NCBI RefSeq assembly: GCF_013186535.1
Contig: NZ_JABMCZ010000003.1
Location: forward strand, 930,001 to 994,000
From: Nocardia terpenica
Lineage (GTDB): Bacteria; Actinomycetota; Actinomycetes; Mycobacteriales; Mycobacteriaceae
Reading direction: 5' to 3'
Length of the DNA: 64,000 nucleotides
The number at the start of each line of letters is the position of its first letter. The first letter of the stretch is position 1. Positions 42,193 to 51,047 of this stretch are shown in pieces. A model generated the notes under the pieces. It did no database searches, was not told the DNA's origin, and saw only the letters and a program-made list of their open reading frames with translations. A program made the position numbers and the translations under genes.

Positions 42193-43407
42193 ATGACACG
42201 GTGGCAGGCGATCGCATGGGTGTCGTTGGTGGCCGCGGCAGTGGCCGCCGCGGAGCTACTCGGGCGCGTGGGGTTCCCCGCGCCCGCCATGATCGTCTCC
42301 CTGATCGTCGGCGCGGTGCTGGCCCTGTCCGGCAGGCTGCCCGCCCCGCTGCCGCACGGGGTCACCGTCGGCGTGCAGGCCATGCTGGGCGTGCTGATGG
42401 GCAGCTACCTCGAGATCTCGCTGCTGGGCTCGATCGGCTGGGCGCTGCTGCCGGTGCTGGCCGTCACCGTGGCCACGCTGGCGATCAGCGTGCTGGTGGC
42501 GGTCGTCTTCGCCCGGATGGTGAAGATGGACCTGCCCACGGCCACGCTCGGCATGATGGCGGGCGGCTCGGCGGCCGTGGTCAGCTGCGCCGACGAACTC
42601 GGCGCGGACCCGCGGCGGGTGGCGTTCATGCAGTACCTGCGCGTGGCCTTCGTCGCGCTCACCGCGCCCGCCCTGGCCGCGCTGCTGGGCGCCGGAGACA
42701 CCGCGGGGTCGGCGGCCCCCAGTGTCGTCACCAATCCCGATCTGCCGGGCTGGATGATCGTCGGCCGCGGTGACCAGATCGCCGGTCTCTCCATCGCGAT
42801 CATGCTGTGCATCGTCGGCACCCGGCTCGGGCGCCGGTTACGGCTGCCCAATGCCGCGCTGCTGGGCCCGATGCTGCTCACCACCGCCCTCACCGCGACC
42901 GGGTTGAGCCACGGCTATGCGCCGACGCATCTGTTCAAGCAGCTGCTGTTCGTGATCATCGGCTTCGAGGTCGGTACCCGGTTCACCCGTGCCGTGGTGC
43001 GCGAGATGATCCGCCTCATCCCGGGCATGACCGCCGCGGTGGTGGTGCTGTCGGCGCTGGTCGCGGCGCTGGCGCTGAGCCTGGCGCTGGTCGTGGACGT
43101 GGAGCTGTCCGACCTCTACCTGGCCACCACGCCGGGCGGCATCAACGCGATCCTGGCCACCGCCGAGGGGATGCACGCGAACATGCCGCTGATCACCAGC
43201 GTGCAGAGCGTGCGCCTGCTGCTCATGGTGCTGGCGCTACCGCTGGTCGTCCGCGCGCTGCGGCGCTTCACCACCGAGCCGGACGCCCCCGCGCAGGAGC
43301 CCGCCGCCGACGCGATCGACTCCGTCGCCGCCGCGCTGCCCGCGAGCGAGACGATCCTCGAGCGCATGGAACTGGACGAGCGCAAGCCCGCCGCGGCGCA
43401 CAGCTGA
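42193..43407 (+). CDS. AbrB-family (PF05145) membrane protein
   Basis: A 404-aa membrane protein with about ten helices of the AbrB/ammonia-monooxygenase-like family. The duplicated family unit is visible: GFPAPAMIVSLIVGAVLAL near residue 26 and LPNAALLGPMLLTTAL near 217, each with the P-A-x-x-x-G/P-x-L pattern, and TATLGMMAGGSAAVVSCADELG near 117. Function unknown; members are proposed transporters or regulators of transport. No ribosome-binding site precedes the ATG at 42193; an upstream palindrome lies at 42090. Confidence 0.75.
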   Translation: MTRWQAIAWVSLVAAAVAAAELLGRVGFPAPAMIVSLIVGAVLALSGRLPAPLPHGVTVGVQAMLGVLMGSYLEISLLGSIGWALLPVLAVTVATLAISVLVAVVFARMVKMDLPTATLGMMAGGSAAVVSCADELGADPRRVAFMQYLRVAFVALTAPALAALLGAGDTAGSAAPSVVTNPDLPGWMIVGRGDQIAGLSIAIMLCIVGTRLGRRLRLPNAALLGPMLLTTALTATGLSHGYAPTHLFKQLLFVIIGFEVGTRFTRAVVREMIRLIPGMTAAVVVLSALVAALALSLALVVDVELSDLYLATTPGGINAILATAEGMHANMPLITSVQSVRLLLMVLALPLVVRALRRFTTEPDAPAQEPAADAIDSVAAALPASETILERMELDERKPAAAHS

Positions 43408-43623
43408 CCGAGTCCGAGTTGTTACCAAAGCCCTCCGGAACTCTGCCACAAATCGGGCAAATCACCGAAGTCCAGCGCGACACGATGACTTTTTCCGTGA
43501 TCCCGGCCACTGGTGTGTAACACGTAAAGGTGCAGCTCCGGCTGTCATAGCCGTCATCGATGATCGCTCGAATCGAGGCGGTTCATCTTCTGTTCATTTT
43601 CGATTCAGTTTACAGTAACCTAC

Positions 43624-43954
43624 CGCAACCATCCTGTGACCTCGACGGAAACAGACCTGAAGTCTGAACAGCACGAGGAGTCATCAACGCTTATGCGGAA
43701 TACGACCGCGTGGAGGGTGCCCACGAGCATCGCCCGCGTCGCGTTCGCCGCCGCGGCCGCGAACGCTTCCCGCGCCCTCGCCGGACCACCCGGCCACCGC
43801 TGAGGCGCGAGTCGTGTCAGTGGGGAGCCATTCCGCCTCCCCTTCCCGAACAACAGCATCCAGCGCTCGGACGAGCCCACCCGGGTTCGCCCCTGCCGAG
43901 TGCTGCCTGCTGCCGGCCGACGACGGCCGAACCCAGAGTAGGAACCCACGTCGA
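43624..43954 (+). promoter_or_regulatory. Long structured 5' leader with a small upstream ORF
   Basis: About 330 nt separate a -10-like TACAGT (43611-43616) from the start of the transglycosylase gene. The leader holds a 36-codon ORF (43693-43803, start MRNTTAWRVPTSIARVAF) preceded by GAGGAG, several GC-rich inverted arms, and near its end GTAGGAACCCACGTCG. c-di-AMP (ydaO) riboswitches precede many actinobacterial muralytic enzymes and end in an AGGAAcCC-like segment, so a riboswitch is possible, but I could not confirm the core. Confidence 0.35.
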
Positions 43955-44557
43955 ATGTCGAACTCACCGAAGAGCAGCAGAGCCAAGGCGGTCGCGCGCA
44001 CCGCCGGATCCGCCGCCCTGGCCCTGACCGCCTTTGCCGCCATCACCTCCGCCGGAGGCCATCGGACGGACGAGGTACGGCCGGTCGCGCTGGCGTCGAC
44101 GATCGCCGCGACCGCCGCCCCCGCCGCGGACGTGCATACCGTGGCCGCGCCGATGCCGGGTCCCGCTCCGCTGCCGATCCTGCCGCCCCTGCCTGCGCTG
44201 CCGATCCTGCCTCCGCCGCCTCCGCCGCCGGTCTATCCCGACAACCTCGACGGCTGGATCCACCACGCGCTCGACATCATGACCGCCCACGGCATCCCGG
44301 GCAGCTACGACGGTATCTATCGCAATGTCATGCGGGAGTCGTCGGGTAATCCGCGGGCCATCAATCTCTACGACTCGAACGCCGCCGCGGGCATCCCGTC
44401 CAAGGGGCTGCTGCAGGTCATCGACCCGACCTTCCAGGCGTTCCACGTCGACGGCACCGCGTGGGACATCTACGACCCGGTCGCCAACATCGCCGCCGCC
44501 TGTAACTACGCGGCCTCTCGCTACGGCTCGATGGACAACGTCGACTCGGCGTACTGA
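43955..44557 (+). CDS. Secreted lytic transglycosylase, SLT domain
   Basis: A 200-aa exported protein: basic N-terminus, signal peptide (residues 8-26), a Pro-rich linker LPILPPPPPPPVYPD, and a C-terminal transglycosylase SLT-like domain. The catalytic Glu is in RESSGNPRAINLYDSNA near 130, and PSKGLLQVIDPTFQAFH and NIAAACNYAASRYGS follow. It cleaves peptidoglycan glycan strands and resembles the Rpf-like/SLT secreted enzymes of actinomycetes. The ATG at 43955 follows GTAGGAACC; a long leader with an upstream ORF precedes it, which points to post-transcriptional control. Confidence 0.8.
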   Translation: MSNSPKSSRAKAVARTAGSAALALTAFAAITSAGGHRTDEVRPVALASTIAATAAPAADVHTVAAPMPGPAPLPILPPLPALPILPPPPPPPVYPDNLDGWIHHALDIMTAHGIPGSYDGIYRNVMRESSGNPRAINLYDSNAAAGIPSKGLLQVIDPTFQAFHVDGTAWDIYDPVANIAAACNYAASRYGSMDNVDSAY

Positions 44558-44697
44558 GCGTCGTTCGCCCGACTTGTATCTCGAAGGCAGCAATATTCAC
44601 GCAAATGCCTGAATACGAGCAACTTCGAGGGGTATAACCGCCGGTGAGGGCATTCTGGCAAACGGCCGGGATGCGCGATAGCGGAAGGGATGGGTCC

Positions 44698-45591
44698 GTG
44701 CGCACCTCCAGTTTGGCTATCGATTTCCAGCAGGGGCTGTCGAACGCGTGGAGTTCGGTCGCGACGTTCGTGCCGAAATTCGTCGGATTCCTGATCATCC
44801 TGTTTGTCGGCTGGCTCGTCGCGAAGGCCGCCGGGAAAATCGCCGACCGGGTCTTACGCCGGGTCGGTTTCGACCGGCTGGTCGATCGCGGCGGCGTGTC
44901 GAACATGTTGGCCAACAGCCGATACGACGCCACCGGCATTCTGGTGAAGCTGGTCTACTACGCGATCCTGTTGATCGCGCTGCAGCTGGCGTTCGGGGTG
45001 TTCGGGCCCAATCCGATCAGCACGATGCTCAACGGCATCGTCGCCTGGCTGCCCCGGGCCGCGGTCGCGATCGTCATCGTGTGCATCGCGGGCGCGATCG
45101 CCACCGCGGTGAAGGATCTGGTCGCGAACATGCTCAGCGGGCTGAGTTACGGCCGGATGCTGGGCCGTATCGCGGCGGTGTTCATCTGGGGCGTCGGCAT
45201 CATCGCCGCGCTCAACCAGATCGGCGTGGCCACCTCCGTCACCACCCCGATCCTGATCACCGTGCTCGCCACCATCGGCGGCGTGCTGGTGGTCGGCATC
45301 GGCGGCGGCCTGATCCGGCCCATGCAGCAGCGCTGGGAGGGCTGGCTGGACACGATGGAGGGCGAGATGCCCGAGCTCAAGGGCCAGGCCGAGGCGTATC
45401 AGCGCGGCCGCGAGGACGCCGCGCGCCGCCAACAGGCCCCCCAGCCCGGCCAGTGGTCACCCCAGTCCATGGGCGCCACCCACCCCGGCGGCTACGACCC
45501 CCAGGGCTTCGCCGGACAACCCGACTACGGCAACCGCCCCGACTACGGCTACGGCCAACAGGGCTACGGCCCCCCACCCGACCGATACTGA
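44698..45591 (+). CDS. Membrane protein with conserved TM-helix repeats
   Basis: A 297-aa membrane protein of the conserved TM helix (PF05552) type, related to mechanosensitive channel family proteins. The helix pattern includes FVGFLIILFVGWLVAKAAGK near residue 25 and YAILLIALQLAFGVFG near 77, with NPISTMLNGIVAWLPRAAVA following. The C-terminus from about 230 is a Gln/Gly/Pro/Tyr-rich cytoplasmic tail with GYGQQGYGPPPDRY. Residues needed for channel gating in MscS are absent, so it may be structural. The GTG at 44698 follows GGAAGGGA. Confidence 0.8.
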   Translation: MRTSSLAIDFQQGLSNAWSSVATFVPKFVGFLIILFVGWLVAKAAGKIADRVLRRVGFDRLVDRGGVSNMLANSRYDATGILVKLVYYAILLIALQLAFGVFGPNPISTMLNGIVAWLPRAAVAIVIVCIAGAIATAVKDLVANMLSGLSYGRMLGRIAAVFIWGVGIIAALNQIGVATSVTTPILITVLATIGGVLVVGIGGGLIRPMQQRWEGWLDTMEGEMPELKGQAEAYQRGREDAARRQQAPQPGQWSPQSMGATHPGGYDPQGFAGQPDYGNRPDYGYGQQGYGPPPDRY

Positions 45592-45595
45592 AAAC

Positions 45596-45626
45596 ATCGG
45601 GCCCCGGCGCAAAGCCGGGGCCCGAT
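45596..45626. terminator. Bidirectional hairpin terminator
   Basis: A perfect 13-bp stem ATCGGGCCCCGGC/GCCGGGGCCCGAT with loop GCAAA between convergent genes, five bases before the leftward DUF6401 stop. The loop differs from the conserved-loop family. Confidence 0.75.
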
Positions 45627-45630
45627 CCCT

Positions 45631-45978
45631 TCACGCCTGGGCGGCAGCCAATTGGCACACGCCCGCCAATCGCAATTGCAGCCAATCGGCCTCGGCCCAG
45701 TCGTCGAGATCGCGAGGGGCCCGGACGGCGGCGCGGCCGGAGTGCTCGAGCAGCCCGCGCGCATAACCGGCGAGCAGCACGCTGACCGGCGTCGCATCCG
45801 AATTCTCCACGCCCAGATCGAGAATGTCGCGGACGGCCGCGGCATGCTGATCCAGGGCGGCGCAGACGACGGGCAGTTCTCGCGCGGCGGCCGACGCCGG
45901 AGCTCCGTGCGTCTTGTGCAGGCGGTTCAGGGTCTTACGCGCAGACGCTTCGAGCAACGCGGAGCCGAGCAGAAACAC
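45631..45978 (-). CDS. DUF6401-like protein
   Basis: A 115-aa protein matching the DUF6401 pattern: VCAALDQHAAAVRDILDLG near residue 37, VSVLLAGYARGLLEHSGR near 65 and LDDWAEADWLQLRLAGVCQL near 91. In other actinomycetes such genes sit near natural-product clusters, but no cluster is evident here. GTG start at 45978. The convergent membrane gene on the left is separated only by a terminator. Confidence 0.65.
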   Translation of the reverse strand: MFLLGSALLEASARKTLNRLHKTHGAPASAAARELPVVCAALDQHAAAVRDILDLGVENSDATPVSVLLAGYARGLLEHSGRAAVRAPRDLDDWAEADWLQLRLAGVCQLAAAQA

Positions 45979-46025
45979 CAGGGCATCCTAGCAATCGGAC
46001 AGCATTCGACACACTGTGACGTCGG

Positions 46026-47189
46026 TCAGCGGAAGGCCTTGGACCCCGTCAGCGCCTCGCCCAGCACCAGTTGATGCACCTCCGCCGTGCCCTCGTAGGT
46101 GAGCACCGACTCGAGATTGTTGGCGTGCCGCAGCACCGGATAGTCCAGGGTGATGCCGTTGGCGCCCAGGATCGTGCGGCATTCGCGGGCGATGGCCAGC
46201 GCCTCCCGGGTGCTGTTCAGCTTGCCCGCGCTCACCTGCTCGGGCCGCAGCCCGCCCGCGTCCTTGAGCCGCCCCAGATGCAGCGCCAGCAGCATTCCCT
46301 TGCCCAGCTCGACCGCCATGTCGGCGAGCTTGGCCTGGGTGAGCTGATAGGCGGCCAGCGGCTTGTCGAAGACCTCGCGGGTGCGGGCGTAATCGATGGC
46401 CGCGGTGAGGGAGTCGCGGGCCGCGCCCAGCGCGCCGAACACGATGCCGAACCGCGCCTCCGACAGGCATCCCAGCGGCGCGGCCAGGCCGCGGCCCTCG
46501 GGCAGCAGCGCGTCGGCGGGCAGCCGCACCCCGTCCAGATCCAGCTCGGCGGTGATCGAGGCGCGCAGCGACAGCTTGTGGTGCATCTCGCGGGCGCTGA
46601 AACCGGGGGTGTCGGCCGGGACCAGGAAGCCGCGGATGCCGTCCTCGGTGCGCGCCCACACCACCGCCACGTCGGCCACCGAGCCGTTGGTGATCCACAT
46701 CTTGGCGCCGCTCAGAATCCAGTCCGAGCCGTCGCGCTTGGCCCGGGTGCGCATGCCGCCCGGATTGGAGCCGAAGTCGGGTTCGGTCAGGCCGAAACAG
46801 CCGATCGCCCGCCCGGCCGCCAACTCCGGCAGCCACCGCTGCTTCTGCTCCTCGGAGCCGTACTTGTGGATGGCGGTCATGGCCAGCGAGCCCTGCACCG
46901 AAACCATGCTGCGCACACCGGAATCGATCGCCTCCAGCTCCAGGCAGGCCAGCCCGTACTCGGTCGCCGAGGTGCCCGCGCAGCCGTAGCCCTCCAGGTG
47001 CATGCCGAGCAAACCGAGCTTGCCGAGTTCGGGGGCCAGCTCGCGGGCCGGGAAGGTGCCCTGCTCGAACCATTCGGCCACGTGCGGCCGCAGCCGTTGC
47101 TCGCCGAATTGCCGGACCGTCTCGCGGATCTGGCGCTCGGTGTCGGTGAGCAGTGAATCGATGGCGAACAGCTCGTCCAGGGTAACCAT
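46026..47189 (-). CDS. Acyl-CoA dehydrogenase, glutaryl-CoA dehydrogenase-like
   Basis: A 387-aa FAD-dependent acyl-CoA dehydrogenase. The flavin-binding signature CFGLTEPDFGSNPGGMRTRAK near residue 128, WITNGSVADVAVVWART near 158 and the catalytic Glu in LTYEGTAEVHQLVLGEALTG near 367 are present. The YEGTAEVH context resembles glutaryl-CoA dehydrogenase (GcdH), which couples oxidation with decarboxylation in lysine and tryptophan breakdown; other short acyl substrates are possible. It is divergent from metB, whose start lies 104 bp away. Confidence 0.85.
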   Translation of the reverse strand: MVTLDELFAIDSLLTDTERQIRETVRQFGEQRLRPHVAEWFEQGTFPARELAPELGKLGLLGMHLEGYGCAGTSATEYGLACLELEAIDSGVRSMVSVQGSLAMTAIHKYGSEEQKQRWLPELAAGRAIGCFGLTEPDFGSNPGGMRTRAKRDGSDWILSGAKMWITNGSVADVAVVWARTEDGIRGFLVPADTPGFSAREMHHKLSLRASITAELDLDGVRLPADALLPEGRGLAAPLGCLSEARFGIVFGALGAARDSLTAAIDYARTREVFDKPLAAYQLTQAKLADMAVELGKGMLLALHLGRLKDAGGLRPEQVSAGKLNSTREALAIARECRTILGANGITLDYPVLRHANNLESVLTYEGTAEVHQLVLGEALTGSKAFR

Positions 47190-47293
47190 GCCGATCACAT
47201 TATCGGCCGGGCGTGGCGCGCGGCGGGTGTTCACCGCGCGGCTTGCCAGGGCCGCGCGCGGGCGCTCGAGCGGGTTCCATACACTCAGCACGC

Positions 47294-48442
47294 ATGACCG
47301 ACGATCAGCTGGGTTTCTCCACCCGGGCCGTGCATGCCGGATTCGATCCCGATCCGCAGACCGGTGCGGTGAACGTCCCGATCTACGCGAGTTCCACCTT
47401 CGCCCAGGACGGTGTCGGCGGGCTGCGCGGCGGCTTCGAGTACGCGCGCACCGGCAACCCGACCCGCGCCGCGCTGGAGGCCAATCTGGCTGCCCTGGAA
47501 TCGGGTCGCTACGGCCGGGCCTTCTCCTCCGGCATGGCGGCGACCGACTGCACGCTGCGCGCCACGCTGCGGCCCGGCGACCACCTGGTGATTCCCGACG
47601 ACGCCTACGGCGGCACCTTCCGGCTGATCGATAAGGTGTTCCGGCACTGGGGCATCGAGTATTCGGTGGCGGCGGTCTCGGATCCGGATGCGGTCCGGAA
47701 GGCGTTGCGCCCCAACACCAAGCTGGTGTGGGTCGAGACGCCCACCAACCCGCTGCTCAATATCGGCGACATCGCCGCCCTGGCCGATATCGCGCACACC
47801 GGCGGCGCGAAGCTGGTGGTGGACAACACCTTCGCCTCGCCGTACCTGCAGCAGCCGCTGCTGCTGGGCGCGGACATCGTGCTGCATTCCACGACCAAGT
47901 ACGTGGGCGGTCACTCCGACGTGGTCGGCGGCGCGCTGGTCACGGACGACGCCGAGCTGGACGCCGCCTTCGGCTTCCTGCAGAACGGCGCGGGCGGGGT
48001 GCCCGGCCCGACCGACGCGTTCCTGACCCTGCGCGGCATCAAAACCCTTGCGCTGCGGATGGATCGGCACTGCGACAACGCCGAGACCCTGGCGGAGTTC
48101 CTGTCCGAGCATCCGGCCGTCACCCAGGTGATCTACCCGGGGCTGCCGGACCATCCCGGACACGCGGTCGCGCAGAAGCAGATGCGCCGCTTCGGCGGCA
48201 TGATCTCGGTGCGGTTGCGCGGCGGACGGCAGGCCGCGCTGGACTTCTGCGCCCGCACCCGGATCTTCACCCTCGCCGAATCGCTGGGCGGGGTGGAGTC
48301 GCTGATCGAGCACCCGGGCGCCATGACGCACGCCTCCACCGAGGGGTCGGAGCTGGAGGTTCCGGCCGATCTGGTGCGGCTCTCGGTCGGCATCGAGGAC
48401 GTCAGCGATCTGCTGGCCGATATCGAGCGGGCCCTGCGCTGA
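47294..48442 (+). CDS. metB: Cystathionine gamma-synthase
   Basis: A 382-aa PLP enzyme of trans-sulfuration that joins O-succinyl/O-acetylhomoserine and cysteine to cystathionine; family members may act as gamma-lyase. The PLP Lys lies in LHSTTKYVGGHSD near residue 198, FEYARTGNPTRAALE near 51 matches the cofactor-binding loop, and ESLGGVESLIEHPGAMTHAS near 331 is the substrate site typical of gamma-synthase/lyase. Gene order next to greA and mca matches M. tuberculosis metB (Rv1079). Together with cbs upstream it provides methionine-cysteine interconversion. It is convergent with greA. Confidence 0.85.
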   Translation: MTDDQLGFSTRAVHAGFDPDPQTGAVNVPIYASSTFAQDGVGGLRGGFEYARTGNPTRAALEANLAALESGRYGRAFSSGMAATDCTLRATLRPGDHLVIPDDAYGGTFRLIDKVFRHWGIEYSVAAVSDPDAVRKALRPNTKLVWVETPTNPLLNIGDIAALADIAHTGGAKLVVDNTFASPYLQQPLLLGADIVLHSTTKYVGGHSDVVGGALVTDDAELDAAFGFLQNGAGGVPGPTDAFLTLRGIKTLALRMDRHCDNAETLAEFLSEHPAVTQVIYPGLPDHPGHAVAQKQMRRFGGMISVRLRGGRQAALDFCARTRIFTLAESLGGVESLIEHPGAMTHASTEGSELEVPADLVRLSVGIEDVSDLLADIERALR

Positions 48443-48466
48443 CATGAGCGCCGACCGGGTGATGAG

Positions 48467-48494
48467 GCGGCCGCACCGGATTCGGTGCGGCCGC
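48467..48494. terminator. Bidirectional hairpin terminator
   Basis: A perfect 12-bp stem GCGGCCGCACCG/CGGTGCGGCCGC with loop GATT between the convergent metB and greA genes. Confidence 0.75.
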
Positions 48495-48512
48495 TCGCCC
48501 GGGCGAGGGCGG

Positions 48513-49007
48513 TCAGCTGTGGTACGGCTCCGCGCTGACCAGCGTGACCTTCATGGTCTTGCCGTTGGGCAGCGTGTACTCCCGGGTCTCGCCCACCTTG
48601 GCGTCGATGAGTGCGCCGCCCAGCGGCGAGGCGGGAGAGTAGGTCTCGAGGTCCGCACGGCCCAGGCCCTCCTCGCGGGTCGCGATGAGGAACGTCTCGG
48701 TATCGCTCTCGTCGCCGTCGTAATAGACCTTGACGACCGAGCCCGGCAGCGCCACGCCGGACTTCGACGGCGGCACGCCGACCTTGGCGTTGTTCAGCAG
48801 CTCCTGCAGCTGGCGGATGCGGGCCTCCTGCTGGCCCTGCTCCTCGCGCGCCGCGTGGTAGCCGCCGTTCTCCTTGAGGTCGCCTTCTTCGCGGCGCTCG
48901 TTGATTTCGGCCGCGATGACCGGACGGTTGGCAATGAGCGCGTCGAGCTCGCCCTTGAGCCTCTCGTGCGACTCCGGTGTGAGCCAGGTCACGTTCGCCT
49001 CAGTCAT
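48513..49007 (-). CDS. greA: Transcription elongation factor GreA
   Basis: A 164-aa GreA that rescues backtracked RNA polymerase by stimulating transcript cleavage. The coiled-coil tip motif REEGDLKENGGYHAAREEQG near residue 38 carries the acidic DLKENGGY signature, and the C-terminal globular domain includes DTETFLIATREE near 104 and ASPLGGALIDAKVGE near 127. I chose the ATG at 49007 over a GTG at 49016, whose ribosome-binding site would overlap it. It is convergent with metB, as in M. tuberculosis. Confidence 0.9.
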   Translation of the reverse strand: MTEANVTWLTPESHERLKGELDALIANRPVIAAEINERREEGDLKENGGYHAAREEQGQQEARIRQLQELLNNAKVGVPPSKSGVALPGSVVKVYYDGDESDTETFLIATREEGLGRADLETYSPASPLGGALIDAKVGETREYTLPNGKTMKVTLVSAEPYHS

Positions 49008-49400
49008 CTCGATCACTCCCTAGTAGTTGTTCCCGGCGTGCCGGGATTCCCTGATAACCGCCGCCTATGCATGCCCGCGGACACGACAATGCCCGCGAAA
49101 ACGCACACGGCGGCAGTGGACGGCTGGAGCGATCCCCGGGGGATGTCCGTCGTAACCCCTACAGGTCTGTTCCCTCCGGCATCGTGTGCCCCGGGGAACC
49201 AACACGCTGGCCGCCAATGCAGCAAACACGGCTCCGAGCGTTCGGAACCGTGTATCGCGCTATTTTAGCACGATTTACAAACTCGCAGGTCGGAGCGATG
49301 TTTGCAACCAATTTCGCAGGTCCCGGCCACAACCACACCGGGACCGACGAACGGCCGCCGCGCCGGGACCACCTCTCGTCATCCGACCCACCGGGTCCCC
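49008..49400. other. Non-coding gap upstream of greA
   Basis: About 390 bp holding the greA promoter region; TTAGCACGATTTACAAAC near 49265 and the A-T rich start are candidate promoter elements for either direction. No conserved frame, tRNA or recognisable riboswitch is visible. The right half leads into the repeat array at 49401. Confidence 0.5.
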
Positions 49401-49548
49401 CATCCCGGCCCGCCGACCTTTCGTCGGCCCAGCATGCCAACCTTTCGTCGGTCCCGGCGCGCTGGCCTTTCATTGATCCCGGCGCGCTGGCCTTCCATTG
49501 ATCCCGGCACGCTGGCCTTCGTTGGTCCCGGCGTGCTGGCCTTTCATT
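49401..49548. repeat. Six tandem 24-26 bp repeats
   Basis: Units at 49401, 49427, 49451, 49476, 49501 and 49525 read variants of [AG]TCCCGGCGCGCTGGCCTT plus CATTG. Four of the units (25, 25, 24, 25 bp) are nearly identical in length to the hairpin at 49549-49575, which occupies the next repeat position and shares ATCCCGGCACGCT. Again an array of hairpin-half copies beside one hairpin. Confidence 0.75.
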
Positions 49549-49575
49549 GATCCCGGCACGCTTTTGGCCGGGATC
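49549..49575. terminator. Hairpin with conserved ACGCTTTTG loop
   Basis: A perfect 9-bp stem GATCCCGGC/GCCGGGATC with loop ACGCTTTTG, overlapping the last base of the leftward DUF4307 stop codon. Member of the dispersed family. Confidence 0.7.
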
Positions 49576-50021
49576 TACTCCGGCCGCAAGTAAGCCGGGA
49601 CTTTGTTGCTGCAGCCGTAGATGTTGCCGTTGGCGGGGCGGGCCGTGCTGCGGACCGTGGGGTTCAGTTCGACCGTGCCGCTGGGGGAGGGCGGGATCAG
49701 GACCTCGCGGCGGCCGACCTCGCTGCCGTCGGCATCCATCGCGCGCACGAAGCAGACCACCGCCTGGTCGGGATGTTTGCGGGTCACCTTGAAGTGGACC
49801 GTGAGGGTGGAGTCGTCGACGATCGCGTAACCGAGCTGATCCGGCTCGATGTCCTGCGGCCCGAAGTTCCGGTAGCCGACATAGGCGACGCCCAGCCCGA
49901 GCAGCACCACCACCGCGCCGAGCGCGTACGCCACCCAGCGCCGCGGTCCGCGCCGCGACCTGCCGTACCGATCGGCCACCCGGCTCGCGGACGGGTCGGT
50001 GTCCGGCGGGGCTTCACTCAT
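49575..50021 (-). CDS. DUF4307 membrane protein
   Basis: A 148-aa protein with one N-terminal membrane helix (YALGAVVVLLGLGVAYVGYR near residue 32-51) and an extracytoplasmic beta domain with GYAIVDDSTLTVHFKVTRKH near 66 and AVVCFVRAMDADG near 91. This matches the DUF4307 group and the position of M. tuberculosis Rv1081c between greA and mca. Function unknown. It is divergent from mca (126 bp gap). Confidence 0.75.
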   Translation of the reverse strand: MSEAPPDTDPSASRVADRYGRSRRGPRRWVAYALGAVVVLLGLGVAYVGYRNFGPQDIEPDQLGYAIVDDSTLTVHFKVTRKHPDQAVVCFVRAMDADGSEVGRREVLIPPSPSGTVELNPTVRSTARPANGNIYGCSNKVPAYLRPE

Positions 50022-50147
50022 GATCTGATCGCTCCCGGGGGTGGGTCGGAACAAACGAGGGTCGAATGGAACTATAGGGAATGGATATCTGACACCCGCG
50101 GCGGAGAGCGATGAGATGAATGCGGTGAGCGACGAGGTGAGCCAGGC

Positions 50148-51047
50148 GTGAGTGGTTATCGTCTCATGGCAGTTCATGCCCACCCCGACGACGAATCCAG
50201 CAAGGGCGCCGCAACGACCGCGAAGTACGCGGCCGAGGGCAACGACGTCCTGGTCGTCACCCTGACCGGGGGTGAGCGAGGCTCCATTCTGAATCCGGCG
50301 ATGGACGTGCCCGGCATTCTCGACCGCATCGACGAGGTGCGCCGCGAGGAGATGGCCGAGGCCGCCAAGGCGCTGGGCGTCCGTCAGCACTGGCTGGGCT
50401 TCGTGGATTCCGGCCTGCCCGAAGGAGATCCGCTACCGCCGCTCCCGGAGGGCAGCTTCGCGCTGGTCCCCCTGGAGGAGGCCACCGAGGCGCTGGTGCG
50501 GCTGGTGCGCGAGTTCAAACCACACGTGATCACCACCTACGACGAGAACGGCGGCTATCCGCACCCGGACCACATCATGTGCCACAAGGTGTCGGTGGCC
50601 GCGTTCGAGGCCGCGGGCGATCCGGAGAGGTTCCCCGACGCGGGTGAGCCGTGGACGCCGCTGAAGCTGTACTACGACCACGGTTTCAGCATTCAGCGGA
50701 TGGAGACCTTCGCCGAGGAGTACGAGCGCATCGGCGAGCCGTTCCCCATGCAGGACTGGCTGGATCGCTTCCGCACCATGGCCGCCGAGCACGGCGACTC
50801 GATGTCGCGGGTCACCACGCAGATCGAATGCGCCAAGTACTTCCCGCAGCGCGACGACGCCCTGCGCGCACACGCCACCCAGATCGACCCCAACGGCGCG
50901 TTCTTCGCGATCCCGCTGGAGTTGCAGCAACGGCTGTGGCCCACCGAGGAATTCGAGCTGGCCCGCACGCGGGTGCGCACCGAGATCCCGGAGACCGACC
51001 TGTTCGCCGGCATCGAGGACCCGGGCACCGAGGTCGCGGACCGATGA
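50148..51047 (+). CDS. mca: Mycothiol S-conjugate amidase
   Basis: A 299-aa LmbE/PIG-L zinc amidase that cleaves mycothiol S-conjugates to a mercapturic acid and glucosaminyl-inositol, a detoxification step in actinobacteria that use mycothiol. The zinc ligands are AHPDDES near residue 10 (His-Asp-Asp) and GGYPHPDHIMCHK near 138. ETFAEEYERIGEPFPMQDWL near 183 fits Mca rather than the shorter MshB. The GTG start lies in a region with a good ribosome-binding context. Neighbours match M. tuberculosis Rv1082 and Rv1083. Confidence 0.9.
   Translation: MSGYRLMAVHAHPDDESSKGAATTAKYAAEGNDVLVVTLTGGERGSILNPAMDVPGILDRIDEVRREEMAEAAKALGVRQHWLGFVDSGLPEGDPLPPLPEGSFALVPLEEATEALVRLVREFKPHVITTYDENGGYPHPDHIMCHKVSVAAFEAAGDPERFPDAGEPWTPLKLYYDHGFSIQRMETFAEEYERIGEPFPMQDWLDRFRTMAAEHGDSMSRVTTQIECAKYFPQRDDALRAHATQIDPNGAFFAIPLELQQRLWPTEEFELARTRVRTEIPETDLFAGIEDPGTEVADR

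Noticed and set aside
43684..44046. Leftward 120-aa frame opposite the transglycosylase leader
   Set aside because: No recognisable domain; the leader on the plus strand explains the region better.
47194..47293. A SAM or cobalamin riboswitch before metB
   Set aside because: The gap is too short (about 100 nt) and the conserved core is not visible.
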